Assembly: GCF_004348975.1 (NCBI RefSeq)
Contig: NZ_SMFP01000001.1
Span: forward strand, 442,701 to 506,700
Direction of reading: 5' to 3'
DNA: 64,000 nt
DNA from: Antarcticimicrobium sediminis
GTDB lineage: Bacteria > Pseudomonadota > Alphaproteobacteria > Rhodobacterales > Rhodobacteraceae
Below, piece by piece: positions 37,914-48,011 of this stretch. How positions within the stretch are numbered: the first letter of the stretch is position 1; every line of letters begins with the position of its first letter. Made by a program: the position numbers and the translations under genes. The notes beneath the pieces are model-generated. The model searched no databases, was not told where the DNA came from, and worked only from the letters and a program-made list of their open reading frames with translations.

Positions 37914-39602
37914 TCAGGAATGCTCTTCGGCGGCCGTGGCCGCGAGGGCGCGATTATAGGCCTTGAGCGCATCGACCTGATACAGCGCGCCAAGAATCTC
38001 TGGCGGAGCCTCATCGGTGCCACGCAGAATGACCGGCACGAAGTCGACCTCGGCACGGTCAAAGATCGGCATCGCGGCCTCCAGCGTGGCGCTGGCTTCG
38101 ATACACAGGCCCTGTGCGACCATCTCGCGGCAGGGCCCCTCTTCGGCACAGCGCGGGTCGGTCACCGGGCGCATCACCGCACCGGCCCGCAGCATCGCCA
38201 GCAGATAGGCCTGCGGCCCGGCGGCCAGATGGATGCCGCGCCGCTCCAACTGGGTCAGGAAAAAGGACCGATCCACCAGCCGCGAGGCCAGCGCGGTGGA
38301 CAGGCTGACCGAGGCCATCACCGCGATGCCGATCTGCCAGTCGCCGGTCAATTCGAACACGATCATCGTGGTCGAGATCGGCGCCCCCAGAACGGCGGCG
38401 GCCACCGCCCCCATTCCGGCAAAGGCATACAGCGTCGACGTGCCTGACACGTCCGGCAACACCCCGGTTGCGACCAAACCGAACGCCAACCCCGAAAGCG
38501 CGCCGACCATCAGCGAGGGCGAAAACACCCCGCCCCCCATGCGCCCGCCAAAGGTGATCGCCACCGCCAGCGCCTTGACCAGTGCGAACACGATCGCCTC
38601 GCGCAGCGGAAACGCCCCGGACAGCGCGAGGCTGGTGGTTTCATATCCGACGCCAATGATATGGGGAAAGAAGATCGCCAGCCCCCCCAGCATCGCACCG
38701 GACACCCCCGGGCGCAGCCAGCGCGGCAGGTGCAGCCAGCCTTGCAATTGGCTGCCGACATCCTCGGCAAGGAAAATCCCACGCATCAGCAGCACCGCGA
38801 TCAGCCCGCTGAGCAGACCAAGGATCAGGAAGGCAGGCAGTTCGACATAAAATTGCAACGATCCGGGCGTGGTCAGCACGAATTCGGTCACATCCCCGTA
38901 TTCCATCCGGCTGATCACCGTGCCCGCGATCGAGGCAATGACGATGGGGGCAAAGGCATGCACCGCAAAATGGCGCAGCACCACCTCCAACGCGAACAGG
39001 GCACCGGCGATCGGGGCGTTGAAACTGGCCGAAACGGCAGCGGCGACGGCGCAGCCCAGCAGGTCGCGCCCGGTGATGCCATCGGCGTGGATGCGGTTGC
39101 TGATCCAGGTCGACATCACCCCGGCCATATGCACCACCGGCCCTTCGCGCCCGGACGAGCCACCAGAGCCAAGCGTGATCAGCGACGCAGCAATCGAGGC
39201 AAACCCCGCGCGTTTCTCCACCCGCCCGTTGCCCATCGCCGCGCCCTCGATCACATCGGCCACCGCGCGCACCCGCCCGTCCGGGGTGAACAGATGCAAA
39301 ATCACCCCCACGACCAGCCCACCCGCCACCGGGATCAGCAAGATCCAGTACCACGGCAAATGTTCGGCATAGCTGTGCAGACGCTGCACGTCCTCGGTGC
39401 CATAGAGCCACGCCTGAAGCGCATCGATTCCCATGCGGAACCCAAGCGCACCGAATCCGGCGGCGATGCCGATGACCAGCGCGATGAACCAGAACTGGAT
39501 CTGACTGGGACCACGATAGCGCAGAATATGCCAGCCGTCGCGAAACGCCCGGACGGCCAGGTCAAATTGCTGTGCGAGAATCGGGCGGCGGGGATCGGCC
39601 AT
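37914..39602 (-). CDS. ClC-family chloride channel or Cl-/H+ antiporter
   Basis: A 562-residue membrane protein of the ClC family. The ion-binding motif GSGGSSGREGP contains the gating glutamate E153. The second motif GGRMGGGVFSP supplies the GxFxP-type backbone contact. About 12 to 14 membrane helices end near residue 440. The C-terminal 100 residues resemble a CBS-type regulatory region (AATLEAAMPIFDRAEVDFVP-like). Whether it is a channel or an exchanger is not decided by sequence; the internal proton glutamate was not located. It lies alone on the minus strand between the RTX gene and recN. Confidence 0.92.
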   Translation of the reverse strand: MADPRRPILAQQFDLAVRAFRDGWHILRYRGPSQIQFWFIALVIGIAAGFGALGFRMGIDALQAWLYGTEDVQRLHSYAEHLPWYWILLIPVAGGLVVGVILHLFTPDGRVRAVADVIEGAAMGNGRVEKRAGFASIAASLITLGSGGSSGREGPVVHMAGVMSTWISNRIHADGITGRDLLGCAVAAAVSASFNAPIAGALFALEVVLRHFAVHAFAPIVIASIAGTVISRMEYGDVTEFVLTTPGSLQFYVELPAFLILGLLSGLIAVLLMRGIFLAEDVGSQLQGWLHLPRWLRPGVSGAMLGGLAIFFPHIIGVGYETTSLALSGAFPLREAIVFALVKALAVAITFGGRMGGGVFSPSLMVGALSGLAFGLVATGVLPDVSGTSTLYAFAGMGAVAAAVLGAPISTTMIVFELTGDWQIGIAVMASVSLSTALASRLVDRSFFLTQLERRGIHLAAGPQAYLLAMLRAGAVMRPVTDPRCAEEGPCREMVAQGLCIEASATLEAAMPIFDRAEVDFVPVILRGTDEAPPEILGALYQVDALKAYNRALAATAAEEHS

Positions 39603-39846
39603 TGGCTATCCGTTGCTTGCGTCGCCCCTGTTTAGGGCAATGCGCGCGCGGCGGAAAGATGCCTGCGGCTCCGCCTCACCCCCGGCGCTGTGGAAAACTG
39701 GAAATTTCCGCATCAAGGCGCAGATTTAGCCGCTGGAGCTGGCATAACACTTGAATTTGCAATCTCCGCGCCGCCCGGACCCGCCGCAGCGTCCTGCAGC
39801 GTGCTGCACTATTCTCTAGGGCGCGGGGCCGGATCAGGCTGCTGTG

Positions 39847-41490
39847 TCAGGCGCTCAACAAGGCGCGCGCGGCGGCGCGGGCTTCTTCCGTGATGGTGTC
39901 GCCGGCGACCATGCGGGCGATCTCGTCCACCCGGTCTTTTGGGGCAAGTGGCGTCACGGTTGACAGGGTCACGCCATCGCTGATCCGTTTTTCCACCCGC
40001 CAGTGATGCGCGCCTTGGGCCGCAACCTGCGGCGAATGGGTCACCACAAGAACCTGCCCGTTCGCGGCCAGCGCGGCCAACCGTCGGCCCACCGCATCCG
40101 CCGTCGCGCCCCCGACGCCGCGGTCAATCTCGTCAAAGATCATGGTCACGCCGCTGTCCACTCCGGTCAGACAGACCTTGAGCGCCAACAGAAACCGGCT
40201 GAGTTCGCCGCCAGAGGCGATCTTGTTCAGCGGCCCGGCCGGTGCGCCAGGGTTGGTCGCAACGGTAAAGGCCACGGTGTCGACCCCATCGGGGCCCGGC
40301 TCGGCACGCGACATCCGGGTCTCGAACACCGCGCGCTCCATCTTCAGCGGCGCCAGTTCGGCCATCACCGCCGTGTCCAGCCGCACCGCCGCCTCGGCCC
40401 GCGCCGCGCTCAGCGCTTCGGCGGCGGCGTCATAGGCGGCTTGCGCCTGCGCCAGCGCAGCGCGCTGGTCCTCCAGATCACTCTCACCCGCGTCGAGCGC
40501 GGCCAGTCGCGCATGCAACGTGTCAGAAAACCCGGCCAGTTCGTCGGGCTGAACCCCATGTTTGCGCGCCTGCGCCCGGATCGCGAACAGCCGCTCTTCA
40601 ATCTGTTCCAACTCCGCCGGGCTGAACTCCAGCCCCGAAAGGCTGCGCTCTATGCCGTCCTGCGCCTCGCCCAGTTCGACCATGGCGCGCCCCAGCGCGG
40701 CGATCGGCGCCTCCAAGGTCTTGTCCGCGTCCTGCACCACGCCTTCGAGCCAGCGCAACGCCTCGCCCATCGCGCCCTCGGCCCCCTGCCCGCCCAACAG
40801 CGCAAAGGCGCGGGCCACATCATCGCGGATACGTTCGGCCCCCTGCATGCGGCGGCGGGTGATATCCAGATCGCCATCCTCGCCGGGCTGTGGGGCAAGG
40901 CTGTCAAGCTCGGCCACCGAATGACGCAGGAAATCTTCTTCCTCGCGCACCGCATCCAGCGCCGCCTGGGTTTCGTTCACCGCCTTTTTCGCCGCCTGCA
41001 AGGTGCGCCAACTTGCGCGCAACCCGGCCACATCGAGCCCGCCGAAGGCATCCAGCAAAAGGCGATGGCCGCGCGGGTTCAGCAGGCCGCGATCATCCTG
41101 TTGGCCATGCAGTTCGACCAGCGAATCGGACAGCTGGCGCAGCACCTCGCCGGAACAGCGTCGGTCGTTGACCCATGCGGTCTTGCGCCCGTCCACGGTA
41201 TTGATCCGCCGCATCACCAGTTCATCCGCGTCAGGAAGTCCGGCCTCCTGCAGCACGTGATGCGCGGGGTGGTCTGGCGGCAGATCGAACACCGCCACCA
41301 CCTCGCCCTGGGCGGCGCCCTGACGGACCAATTCGGCCCGGCCACGCCAGCCCAGCACAAACCCCAGCGAGTCGAGCAGGATCGATTTGCCTGCGCCCGT
41401 CTCACCCGTCAGCACGTTAAGACCCGGCTGGAAGCTCAGCTCCAGCCGGTCAATGATCAGCATGTCATGGATATCAAGCGAGCGCAGCAT
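39847..41490 (-). CDS. recN: DNA repair protein RecN
   Basis: A 547-residue SMC-like ATPase for repair of double-strand breaks. The P-loop is LTGETGAGKSILLDSLG near the N terminus. The middle holds long coiled coils, and the C-terminal half holds the ABC signature (KIASGGELSRFLLALK) with the Walker B IFDEIDRGVGG. Length is normal. It follows bamD by 36 bases on the same strand, so it is the last gene of the dcw-lpxC-bamD-recN run in this window. I saw no LexA box directly upstream. Confidence 0.95.
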   Translation of the reverse strand: MLRSLDIHDMLIIDRLELSFQPGLNVLTGETGAGKSILLDSLGFVLGWRGRAELVRQGAAQGEVVAVFDLPPDHPAHHVLQEAGLPDADELVMRRINTVDGRKTAWVNDRRCSGEVLRQLSDSLVELHGQQDDRGLLNPRGHRLLLDAFGGLDVAGLRASWRTLQAAKKAVNETQAALDAVREEEDFLRHSVAELDSLAPQPGEDGDLDITRRRMQGAERIRDDVARAFALLGGQGAEGAMGEALRWLEGVVQDADKTLEAPIAALGRAMVELGEAQDGIERSLSGLEFSPAELEQIEERLFAIRAQARKHGVQPDELAGFSDTLHARLAALDAGESDLEDQRAALAQAQAAYDAAAEALSAARAEAAVRLDTAVMAELAPLKMERAVFETRMSRAEPGPDGVDTVAFTVATNPGAPAGPLNKIASGGELSRFLLALKVCLTGVDSGVTMIFDEIDRGVGGATADAVGRRLAALAANGQVLVVTHSPQVAAQGAHHWRVEKRISDGVTLSTVTPLAPKDRVDEIARMVAGDTITEEARAAARALLSA

Positions 41491-41526
41491 AGCCCCGGCC
41501 CCAGTTCCCGTCAGACAGCACCCGGA

Positions 41527-42369
41527 TCAGAGCCATTTCCCCTGAACCGATTGGCGGTAAATCTGGCTGAGCCAGTTGTTGCCGATGCTCCGGGCCTTTA
41601 GCCCCCGCGCGGTCAACAGCTTGTAGCTGTCCTCGTACCAAACGGAGCCCTGATAGTTATAGCCCAGAATCGCCCCGGCGGTCTGTGCCTCTTCGATCAG
41701 CCCCAGCGACAGATAGGCTTCGACCAGACGGTGCAGCGCCTCGGCGGTATGGGTGGTGGTCTGGAAATCCTCGACCACGACGCGGAACCGGTTGACCGAA
41801 GCCGCATACTGCTTGTGCCGAAGGTAATAGCGACCGACCTCCATCTCCTTCGCCGCAAGGTGGTCAAAGGCGAGGTCGAATTTCAGCATCGCGGGCGTGG
41901 CATATTCGCTGTCGGGATACACCTCGATCACCGTGCGCAGCGCCTGCAACGCCTGAAACGTCAGCCCTTGGTCGCGGCCGACCTCGTCGATCTGGTCATA
42001 ATAGCTCAACGCCAGAAGATACTGCGCATAAGCCGCTTCTTCGTCGGTCGGATAAAAGTCGATATAGCGCTGCGCGGCGGCACGGCTTTCGGGGTAATCC
42101 TGTCCCTTGTGATAGGAAAACGCCTGCATGATCAACGCGCGCTTGGCCCATGAGGAATAGGGATAAAGCCGCTCAATCTCAGAGAAATACCACCCGGCAT
42201 CGCCGGTGCGCCCGCGCGTCAGCTCGAATTCGCCACGCTCATAAATCTGCTCGGGGCCGAACCCTTCCAGGTTCTGAGACTTGTCCACCGGCCCACCGCC
42301 GCACGAGGCCAGAACGGCCATCAGAATGAATGCCCCGATGACTTTTGCCCCAGACCTGACGCCGATCAT
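41527..42369 (-). CDS. bamD: outer membrane assembly lipoprotein BamD
   Basis: A 280-residue lipoprotein of the BAM complex that helps insert beta-barrel proteins into the outer membrane. The lipobox VLASC places the lipidated cysteine at residue 23. The mature part consists of TPR-like helices (ALIMQAFSYHKGQDYPESRAA, AYAQYLLALSYYDQ). An ATG at 42369 was chosen over the TTG at 42378 because it begins the lipoprotein signal directly and has GAGG upstream. It lies between lpxC and recN. Confidence 0.94.
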   Translation of the reverse strand: MIGVRSGAKVIGAFILMAVLASCGGGPVDKSQNLEGFGPEQIYERGEFELTRGRTGDAGWYFSEIERLYPYSSWAKRALIMQAFSYHKGQDYPESRAAAQRYIDFYPTDEEAAYAQYLLALSYYDQIDEVGRDQGLTFQALQALRTVIEVYPDSEYATPAMLKFDLAFDHLAAKEMEVGRYYLRHKQYAASVNRFRVVVEDFQTTTHTAEALHRLVEAYLSLGLIEEAQTAGAILGYNYQGSVWYEDSYKLLTARGLKARSIGNNWLSQIYRQSVQGKWL

Positions 42370-42509
42370 ACTTGCCAATCCTCATCGCCTTGCAAGGCGG
42401 TCCAGCTGTTCGGGCCGCCTGTTCGGGGCTCGGTCTAGCACATTAATTTCCGGTGCAAAACGCCTTAAACGCGCCTAGGTGTCAGGCTTTGTCAGAGCGG
42501 ATCACAGGT

Positions 42510-43430
42510 TCAGGCGACCTCGGGAATCTCGCCCCACACCAAACCCTTGCCGGGCAGGCGTGCAGTGGTCTGATCATCGCACAGAACCGCCCGCACCGCG
42601 TCGGGCGCGCTGAACAGTTCGCGCAGCAGTGCATTGGTCAGGGTGTGGCCCGCGCGCTCGCCCACGTAATGGCCCAGGATCGGGCCGCCAGCCAGCGCCA
42701 GATCCCCCAGCGCATCCAGCATCTTGTGACGAACCGCCTCGTCCGCGTGACGCAGACCGCCCGGGGTCAGGATGGTATTGCCATCGACCACCACCGCATT
42801 TTCCAGCGTCCCGCCAAGGCCAAGACCATGTTCATGCATATGCTCCACGTCGGCACGTCGGCAGAAGGTACGGCTGTCGCACAGTTCACGCGCGAAGGTT
42901 CCGTTACCCATGTCGAGCGTTTTGCTTTGTCGGCCAATGGCGGCGTCAGCGAAATCAATATGAAACTCGATCTCCAGCCGGTCGGCGGGGCGCAGCGAGG
43001 CCCGCGCGCCGTCCCGCTCGACCGTGATCGGCCGCAGCACCTGATAGGCCAGAATTGGCGTCATCTGGCCGCGCACACCGCGCGCCATTATGCCACGCAC
43101 AAAGGGAGCGGCAGAACCATCGAGAATGGGAATCTCGGGGCCGTCAATTTCGATCAGAGCATTATGGACACCACAGCCCGCCAGCGCCGCCATCACATGT
43201 TCGACGGTCGAGACCGCCACGCCAGCGGCATTGATCAATCGTGTGCAAAGCGGCGTCTGTTCCGCAGCCGAGTACAAAGCCGGGATCAGCGCATCGCCCA
43301 AGGCAATGTCGGTCCGTTTGAACCAGATGCCATACCCAGCCGCAGCCGGACGGATTACCATGGTTGCCGGAGCCCCTGAGTGCAAACCGACCCCTTTGAA
43401 GGTCACCGATGTTCTGAGCGTATGTTGCAA
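42510..43430 (-). CDS. lpxC: UDP-3-O-acyl-N-acetylglucosamine deacetylase
   Basis: A 306-residue zinc deacetylase that commits UDP-GlcNAc to lipid A synthesis. Zinc ligands lie in STVEHVMAALAG and RHKMLDALGD. The longest frame starts at ATG 43538 with no ribosome-binding site. A TTG at 43430 has AAGAGG six bases upstream, and it begins QHTLRTSVTFKGVGLHSG, the normal LpxC N terminus, so TTG was chosen. The resulting length is typical. The gene follows ftsZ, from which it is separated by a strong terminator. Confidence 0.88.
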   Translation of the reverse strand: MQHTLRTSVTFKGVGLHSGAPATMVIRPAAAGYGIWFKRTDIALGDALIPALYSAAEQTPLCTRLINAAGVAVSTVEHVMAALAGCGVHNALIEIDGPEIPILDGSAAPFVRGIMARGVRGQMTPILAYQVLRPITVERDGARASLRPADRLEIEFHIDFADAAIGRQSKTLDMGNGTFARELCDSRTFCRRADVEHMHEHGLGLGGTLENAVVVDGNTILTPGGLRHADEAVRHKMLDALGDLALAGGPILGHYVGERAGHTLTNALLRELFSAPDAVRAVLCDDQTTARLPGKGLVWGEIPEVA

Positions 43431-43596
43431 AGTCGGCCTCTTACTGTGGCGTCCGGCGATCCCAAGCGCTGGTGCATCTGAAGTAGTCGCCCACTCCGTT
43501 TGGCTCAACTCAATCTTTGTAACTGAATGAAACATCATTGAAACATTTAGGCAAAAGCCCGCTTAACTCGATCTAACACCCTGTTATATAACGAAA

Positions 43597-43622
43597 AAAG
43601 CCACCCATCCGGGTGGCTTTCT
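43597..43622. terminator. terminator between ftsZ and lpxC
   Basis: A ten-base perfect stem, AAAGCCACCC (43597-43606) and GGGTGGCTTT (43611-43620), encloses the loop ATCC and continues into an A/T tract on both sides. It should end the ftsZ transcript, so lpxC needs its own promoter. Confidence 0.9.
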
Positions 43623-43642
43623 CGAACAAAAGTTCAACGTGT

Positions 43643-45316
43643 TCAGTTGGCTTGGCGGCGCAGGAACGCGGGAATTTCAATCCGTTCCTGATCTGGATCC
43701 GGCGCGGCTGCAGGTTGCGCCGACCCTTCGGACCGCTGCATCTGCGGTTGTTGGCGCGCCGGTTGCGCGGCAGCACCTGCCCCCCCTGACATGGGGGTGT
43801 CACCGGCATGGCCCGTCATCCGGTCAATCAGCCGGTTGAAGCCAAAGCGGCCTTTTTCCTGCGGCGCGGGGGCCGCTGCCTGATGCAGACCCTGCTGCGG
43901 CGTGCGCGGTGCATTGCGGGCGGCAGCATGCAGCCGGGCCAAGGCCTCGGGCGACGGGGTGCCCGGCGCCGGAGCTCTGGGCGCAATGTAATTTTCGGCG
44001 CCGTCCTCTTCGATGTCCGAGCGCGGATCAAAGACCGGTTCCGCCGGGCGATAGGCCGGCGGCGGCAAGCCGTCATCCTGTTGCGCGACATCTTCGGCGT
44101 AGCCGTTATCCTGATACGCGGTCTCCTGCGCAACGGTCTCATCCAGCCCCTCAAACAGGTTGGGTTCATGCGCTTGCTCGGCCGCAACGGGGTCCGTCGC
44201 CTGCGCCGGTTCCTCGATCACGGAGTCAGCAACAAGCGGAGTGTCGAGTTCCAGCGGCGCTTGCGGCTCGCGGCTTTCTTCGGCCGAAACCCGCTTTTTC
44301 AGCGGTTGCGACAGCGGGCGACGCGCGACGGGAATGTCGCTGTGCACCTCGGTGACATCGATGCCGGTCGCAACAACGCTGACCCGCATTCTGCCTTCCA
44401 TCGCGGTATCGAGTGTCGAGCCGACGATGATATTCGCCTCCGGGTCCACTTCTTCGCGGATCCGGTTGGCGGCCTCGTCCAGTTCGAACAGGGTCAAGTC
44501 ATGGCTGCCGGTGATATTGATCAGCACGCCCTTGGCGCCTCGCAGGCTGATTTCGTCCAACAGCGGGTTGGCGATCGCCTTTTCGGCGGCCTGAACCGCG
44601 CGATCTTCGCCCTCGCCCTCGCCGGTGCCCATCATCGCCTTGCCCATCTCGTCCATCACCGAGCGAACGTCGGCAAAGTCGAGGTTGATCAGGCCCGGAC
44701 GCACCATCAGGTCGGAGATCCCTTTCACGCCCTGATAAAGAACGTTGTCGGCCAGCGAGAAGGCCTCGGTAAAGGTGGTTTTTTCATTGGCGAGCCGGAA
44801 CAGGTTCTGGTTCGGAATGATGATCAGCGTATCGACGACCTTTTGCAGGGCCTCGACCCCATCTTCGGCCTGACGCATCCGCTTGGCGCCCTCGAACTGG
44901 AACGGCTTGGTCACCACGCCGACAGTCAGAACACCCAGCTCCCGCGCGGCCTGCGCGATGATCGGCGCCGCACCGGTACCGGTGCCGCCGCCCATCCCGC
45001 CGGTGATGAAACACATATGCGACCCGGCCAGATGATCGACGATCTGCTCAATGCTTTCTTCGGCAGCGGCTGCACCGACACTGGCGCGCGCCCCGGCGCC
45101 CAGCCCCTCGGTCACCTTGATGCCCAGCTGAATTCGGTTCGGCGCGTGGCTTTGTTGCAGCGCCTGCGCGTCGGTATTGGCGACAACGAACTCGACGCCG
45201 CTAAGCTCTTTTTCGATCATGTTGTTGACGGCGTTGCCACCAGCGCCCCCGACACCGAAAACGGTAATCCGCGGTTTCAGTTCTTCCTGTCCGGGCATCG
45301 AAAGGTTCAATGTCAT
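43643..45316 (-). CDS. ftsZ: cell division GTPase FtsZ
   Basis: A 557-residue FtsZ that polymerises into the division ring. The tubulin signature GGGTGTG is at 109-115. The GTPase and polymerisation domains end near residue 320. They are followed by a long, Pro/Ala/Glu-rich linker of about 215 residues and the C-terminal tail [16 protein letters not shown], which binds FtsA and other partners. The long linker is usual in alphaproteobacteria. It is 466 bases downstream of ftsA, enough room for a separate promoter, and is followed by a terminator. Confidence 0.97.
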   Translation of the reverse strand: MTLNLSMPGQEELKPRITVFGVGGAGGNAVNNMIEKELSGVEFVVANTDAQALQQSHAPNRIQLGIKVTEGLGAGARASVGAAAAEESIEQIVDHLAGSHMCFITGGMGGGTGTGAAPIIAQAARELGVLTVGVVTKPFQFEGAKRMRQAEDGVEALQKVVDTLIIIPNQNLFRLANEKTTFTEAFSLADNVLYQGVKGISDLMVRPGLINLDFADVRSVMDEMGKAMMGTGEGEGEDRAVQAAEKAIANPLLDEISLRGAKGVLINITGSHDLTLFELDEAANRIREEVDPEANIIVGSTLDTAMEGRMRVSVVATGIDVTEVHSDIPVARRPLSQPLKKRVSAEESREPQAPLELDTPLVADSVIEEPAQATDPVAAEQAHEPNLFEGLDETVAQETAYQDNGYAEDVAQQDDGLPPPAYRPAEPVFDPRSDIEEDGAENYIAPRAPAPGTPSPEALARLHAAARNAPRTPQQGLHQAAAPAPQEKGRFGFNRLIDRMTGHAGDTPMSGGAGAAAQPARQQPQMQRSEGSAQPAAAPDPDQERIEIPAFLRRQAN

Positions 45317-45782
45317 GCTCTGTCCGCCTGTTCACAATCGGTTGTCATCACGCCACCGTCTCTGCCGGACGGGTCTGCCTACAGGAGACGATAACAAGAT
45401 CGCAGCGCGAGGTCACCAAGAAAACAAGAGATTCACACAAAATATGGCAAAAAACTGGCATGTACCGGCGGCATCTTGCCAAAGCATCCATATCTTGCGG
45501 GTCAGCGACCGCACACCAATAGGCCCCGGCCAGAGGCCAGAGCACAGCAGCGCGGTGCGCAAAAGGGCAGGCGCGGTCGGCGCAGCCCTCGTTTCAAAAT
45601 GTGTGGGGTCTCTGCTCGACCCTCCAGCCACTTCTTATCCGTGTGGCTTGTTCAAAAGATAGCATGCCGGTTTCAGGCAGGCCACCAAAATCCGCCCCTG
45701 TCCCAGTCGGTTTGCCGGGACGCATTTTGGGGCGCATTTTGGGGCGCATAATGTCTGACTCCAGCCAGACCCTTTGGCCCGA
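45317..45782. other. 466-base spacer between ftsA and ftsZ
   Basis: No gene is seen. The spacer contains a 12-base tandem repeat near ftsA (45721-45749) and several A/T-rich patches (about 45415-45450) that could hold ftsZ promoters. GANTC sites (possible CcrM methylation) occur, for example GATTC near 45432 and GACTC near 45758. I could not assign a specific promoter. Confidence 0.5.
45721..45749 (-). repeat. 12-base tandem repeat downstream of ftsA
   Basis: CGCATTTTGGGG occurs twice in a row (45721-45732 and 45733-45744) and is followed by the partial copy CGCAT. It begins 34 bases after the ftsA stop in transcript direction. No function is apparent. Confidence 0.85.
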
Positions 45783-47117
45783 TCACCAGTTGTCGCGGAA
45801 CCACTTGACGGCACGGCGCAACGAGCGCGCCGGATAGCGGTCTACCGGCACCTCGAAATCCCACCATTCGTCCTGCGGATGCGCCGCGAACAATGCCAGC
45901 CCCACCGCGCCCGCGAACCCCGGTCCGGTGGCCGATTGCGGCAACCCGTGCACCCGCAACGGCCGCCCCAAGCGTACTTGCTGGCCAAGGATGCGGCTCG
46001 CCAGCCCGTCCAACCCCATGATCTGGCTCGACCCGCCGGTCAGAACGATCTGCTGGTTGGGCAGGTGATCAAAGCCGGCCGCGTCAAGGCGCACACGCAC
46101 CTCTTCCAGGATCTCCTCGACACGGGGCCGCATGATCCCGATCAGCTCGGCCCGCGACACGGTGCGCCGGTCATGTTCCCAATCGCCGGTATCGCCGCCG
46201 ATATCGATCATGTCGCGATCATCGGCCCCGGTGGCATGCACGCCCCCGCAAAAGGTCTTGATCCGCTCGGCATTGGCCATCGGCACCCCAAGCCCCATCG
46301 AAATGTCGCCGGTGATGTGATCGCCGCCCATGCGCACGCAATCGGCAAAGATCATGTGCTTCTTCATAAAGATCGAAATGCTGGTGCTGCCGCCGCCCAT
46401 GTCGATACAGGCCGCGCCCAGCTCCTGCTCGTCCTCGACCAGCGCCGAGATCCCCGAGGCATAGGCCGAACTGGCGATGCCCGCCAATTCCGCATCGCAC
46501 CGCTTGATGCAATGGACAAGGTTCTGGATCGCGGACGTATCCACCGTCAACATATGCATATCCACCGCCAGATTACGGCCAAGCTGGCCGCGCGGATCGA
46601 TCAAGCCAGAGCGGTTGTCCAGCGCGAAATTCACCGGCTGCGCATGCAGCACTTCACGCCCGGCGCCATATTCAGGCACTTCGCAGGCGGCCAGAACACG
46701 GGCGATCTCGGCCTCGGTCACCACCTGGCCTTCCAACTCGACCGTCGCATCCAGCCCGTAAGAGCGCGGGCTCGCCCCCGAAAAACAGGCGATCACGTGA
46801 TCGACCCGGATCTCGGCCATTTTCTGTGCCGCCTGAAGCGCGGTGCGAATTGCGCGCTCGGTTTCCTGCATGGCGGTAATTTCGCCAAACTGCACCCCAC
46901 GCGACCGGGTCGTCGCCGCACCGACCACGCGAAACCCGCTCTGCCCCGCGAGCGAGCCGATCGAATTGTCCTCGCTCAGCTTGCCGGTCCCGTCGAACCG
47001 CAGGATCAGACAGGCCGTCTTGGAACTGCCGACATCCAGAATGGCGATCACACCGCGCTGCATCGCTTGCCGGCGCATCTGCCGCATCGCCCGTTGGGAT
47101 TGATAGAGATCTGTCAT
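45783..47117 (-). CDS. ftsA: cell division protein FtsA
   Basis: A 444-residue actin-like ATPase that links FtsZ filaments to the membrane. The nucleotide-binding phosphate motifs are visible: AILDVGSSKTACLI near the N terminus and CIDMGGGSTSISIF in the middle, with VLTGGSSQI later. The C-terminal end (RSLRRAVKWFRDNW) is an amphipathic helix that anchors the protein to the membrane. It begins three bases after the ftsQ stop and is probably co-transcribed with it. Confidence 0.95.
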   Translation of the reverse strand: MTDLYQSQRAMRQMRRQAMQRGVIAILDVGSSKTACLILRFDGTGKLSEDNSIGSLAGQSGFRVVGAATTRSRGVQFGEITAMQETERAIRTALQAAQKMAEIRVDHVIACFSGASPRSYGLDATVELEGQVVTEAEIARVLAACEVPEYGAGREVLHAQPVNFALDNRSGLIDPRGQLGRNLAVDMHMLTVDTSAIQNLVHCIKRCDAELAGIASSAYASGISALVEDEQELGAACIDMGGGSTSISIFMKKHMIFADCVRMGGDHITGDISMGLGVPMANAERIKTFCGGVHATGADDRDMIDIGGDTGDWEHDRRTVSRAELIGIMRPRVEEILEEVRVRLDAAGFDHLPNQQIVLTGGSSQIMGLDGLASRILGQQVRLGRPLRVHGLPQSATGPGFAGAVGLALFAAHPQDEWWDFEVPVDRYPARSLRRAVKWFRDNW

Positions 47118-47120
47118 CTG

Positions 47121-48011
47121 CTACTGCCCATATCCGTTTATTTTTCTTATTTTCCACCAGTCTTCGACCGCAGTCTCGGACATCCGCACCGTGGGCCGCG
47201 CGCGCAGGCGCATATCCACCACGGTCACGTCCCGATCCAGCAGATCGCGCACCTCGCTCAAGGCCAGCACCCGCTCCAGCGCGCGCACCGGCTTGTCTGG
47301 GGGCAGCAGGATGCGCTGGCCCCGGTCCAACACCACATCCCAGCGCCGCTCACCCACCCGCACCAAGCCGCGCAGCCGGTCGGCCAGCGGCCCCGCCGCC
47401 GCGATCAGCGCCAGCGCCTCGGGAACCGCAAGGTCGGCCCCTTGACCGGCGACCAACGGCAGGTCCGGACGCGAGAGCCGCGCCGCGATATTGTCCACAT
47501 GCGCCCCGGCCTCATCCAGCATCGACAGCCCGGCACGGCTGCGCCAGATCACCGAGGGCTGGCGTTCGCTCACGTCCACCTGCAAGATGCCGCCGGGGCG
47601 GATCCGCACACTGGCGGCCGCGACCGGGTCAAGCTCTATGACCCGCTGGCGGATCTGTTCGAGATCCAGATCAAAGGAACTGACCGGGAAATCCAACGCC
47701 ACCGCCTCGCGGATATCCTCGGACAGGTTGCCGCCGGCCCCATCAATCGCCATCAGCCCGACCATGAATTCGGGCCGCTCCTGGATCGAGGCACGCAGAT
47801 CGGACAGGAACAGGTTCAGCGCATCACGCCGCTGCGGATCGGCCATAAAGGCCGAGCCCAACGCGAAACACAGGCAAAACGGGATCCCGATGCGCAACCC
47901 CAGCCGGATCCCCGGCGTCAACATCCAGCGCTGCACCCGGTAATTCAGCCGCGACGGCGCCGGATCGGCCCGATTTTGGATCCGGCGCGGGGCTTGCCCT
48001 ACCTGTTGCAT
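47121..48011 (-). CDS. ftsQ: cell division protein FtsQ
   Basis: A 296-residue bitopic divisome protein. The N-terminal cytoplasmic part is followed by a membrane helix (about 44-62), the POTRA domain (DFPVSSFDLDLEQIRQRVI) and the FtsQ beta domain. It links early and late division proteins in the periplasm. The start at 48011 overlaps ddl by 13 bases; the frame also opens at 48038. The following ftsA starts three bases after the stop. Confidence 0.92.
   Translation of the reverse strand: MQQVGQAPRRIQNRADPAPSRLNYRVQRWMLTPGIRLGLRIGIPFCLCFALGSAFMADPQRRDALNLFLSDLRASIQERPEFMVGLMAIDGAGGNLSEDIREAVALDFPVSSFDLDLEQIRQRVIELDPVAAASVRIRPGGILQVDVSERQPSVIWRSRAGLSMLDEAGAHVDNIAARLSRPDLPLVAGQGADLAVPEALALIAAAGPLADRLRGLVRVGERRWDVVLDRGQRILLPPDKPVRALERVLALSEVRDLLDRDVTVVDMRLRARPTVRMSETAVEDWWKIRKINGYGQ

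Noticed and set aside
43624-43640. GAACAAAAGTTC and GTTC-N5-GTTC near the ftsZ stop, considered as a LexA box
   Set aside because: Spacing does not match the alphaproteobacterial GTTC-N7-GTTC pattern and the site lies downstream of ftsZ, not at a promoter.
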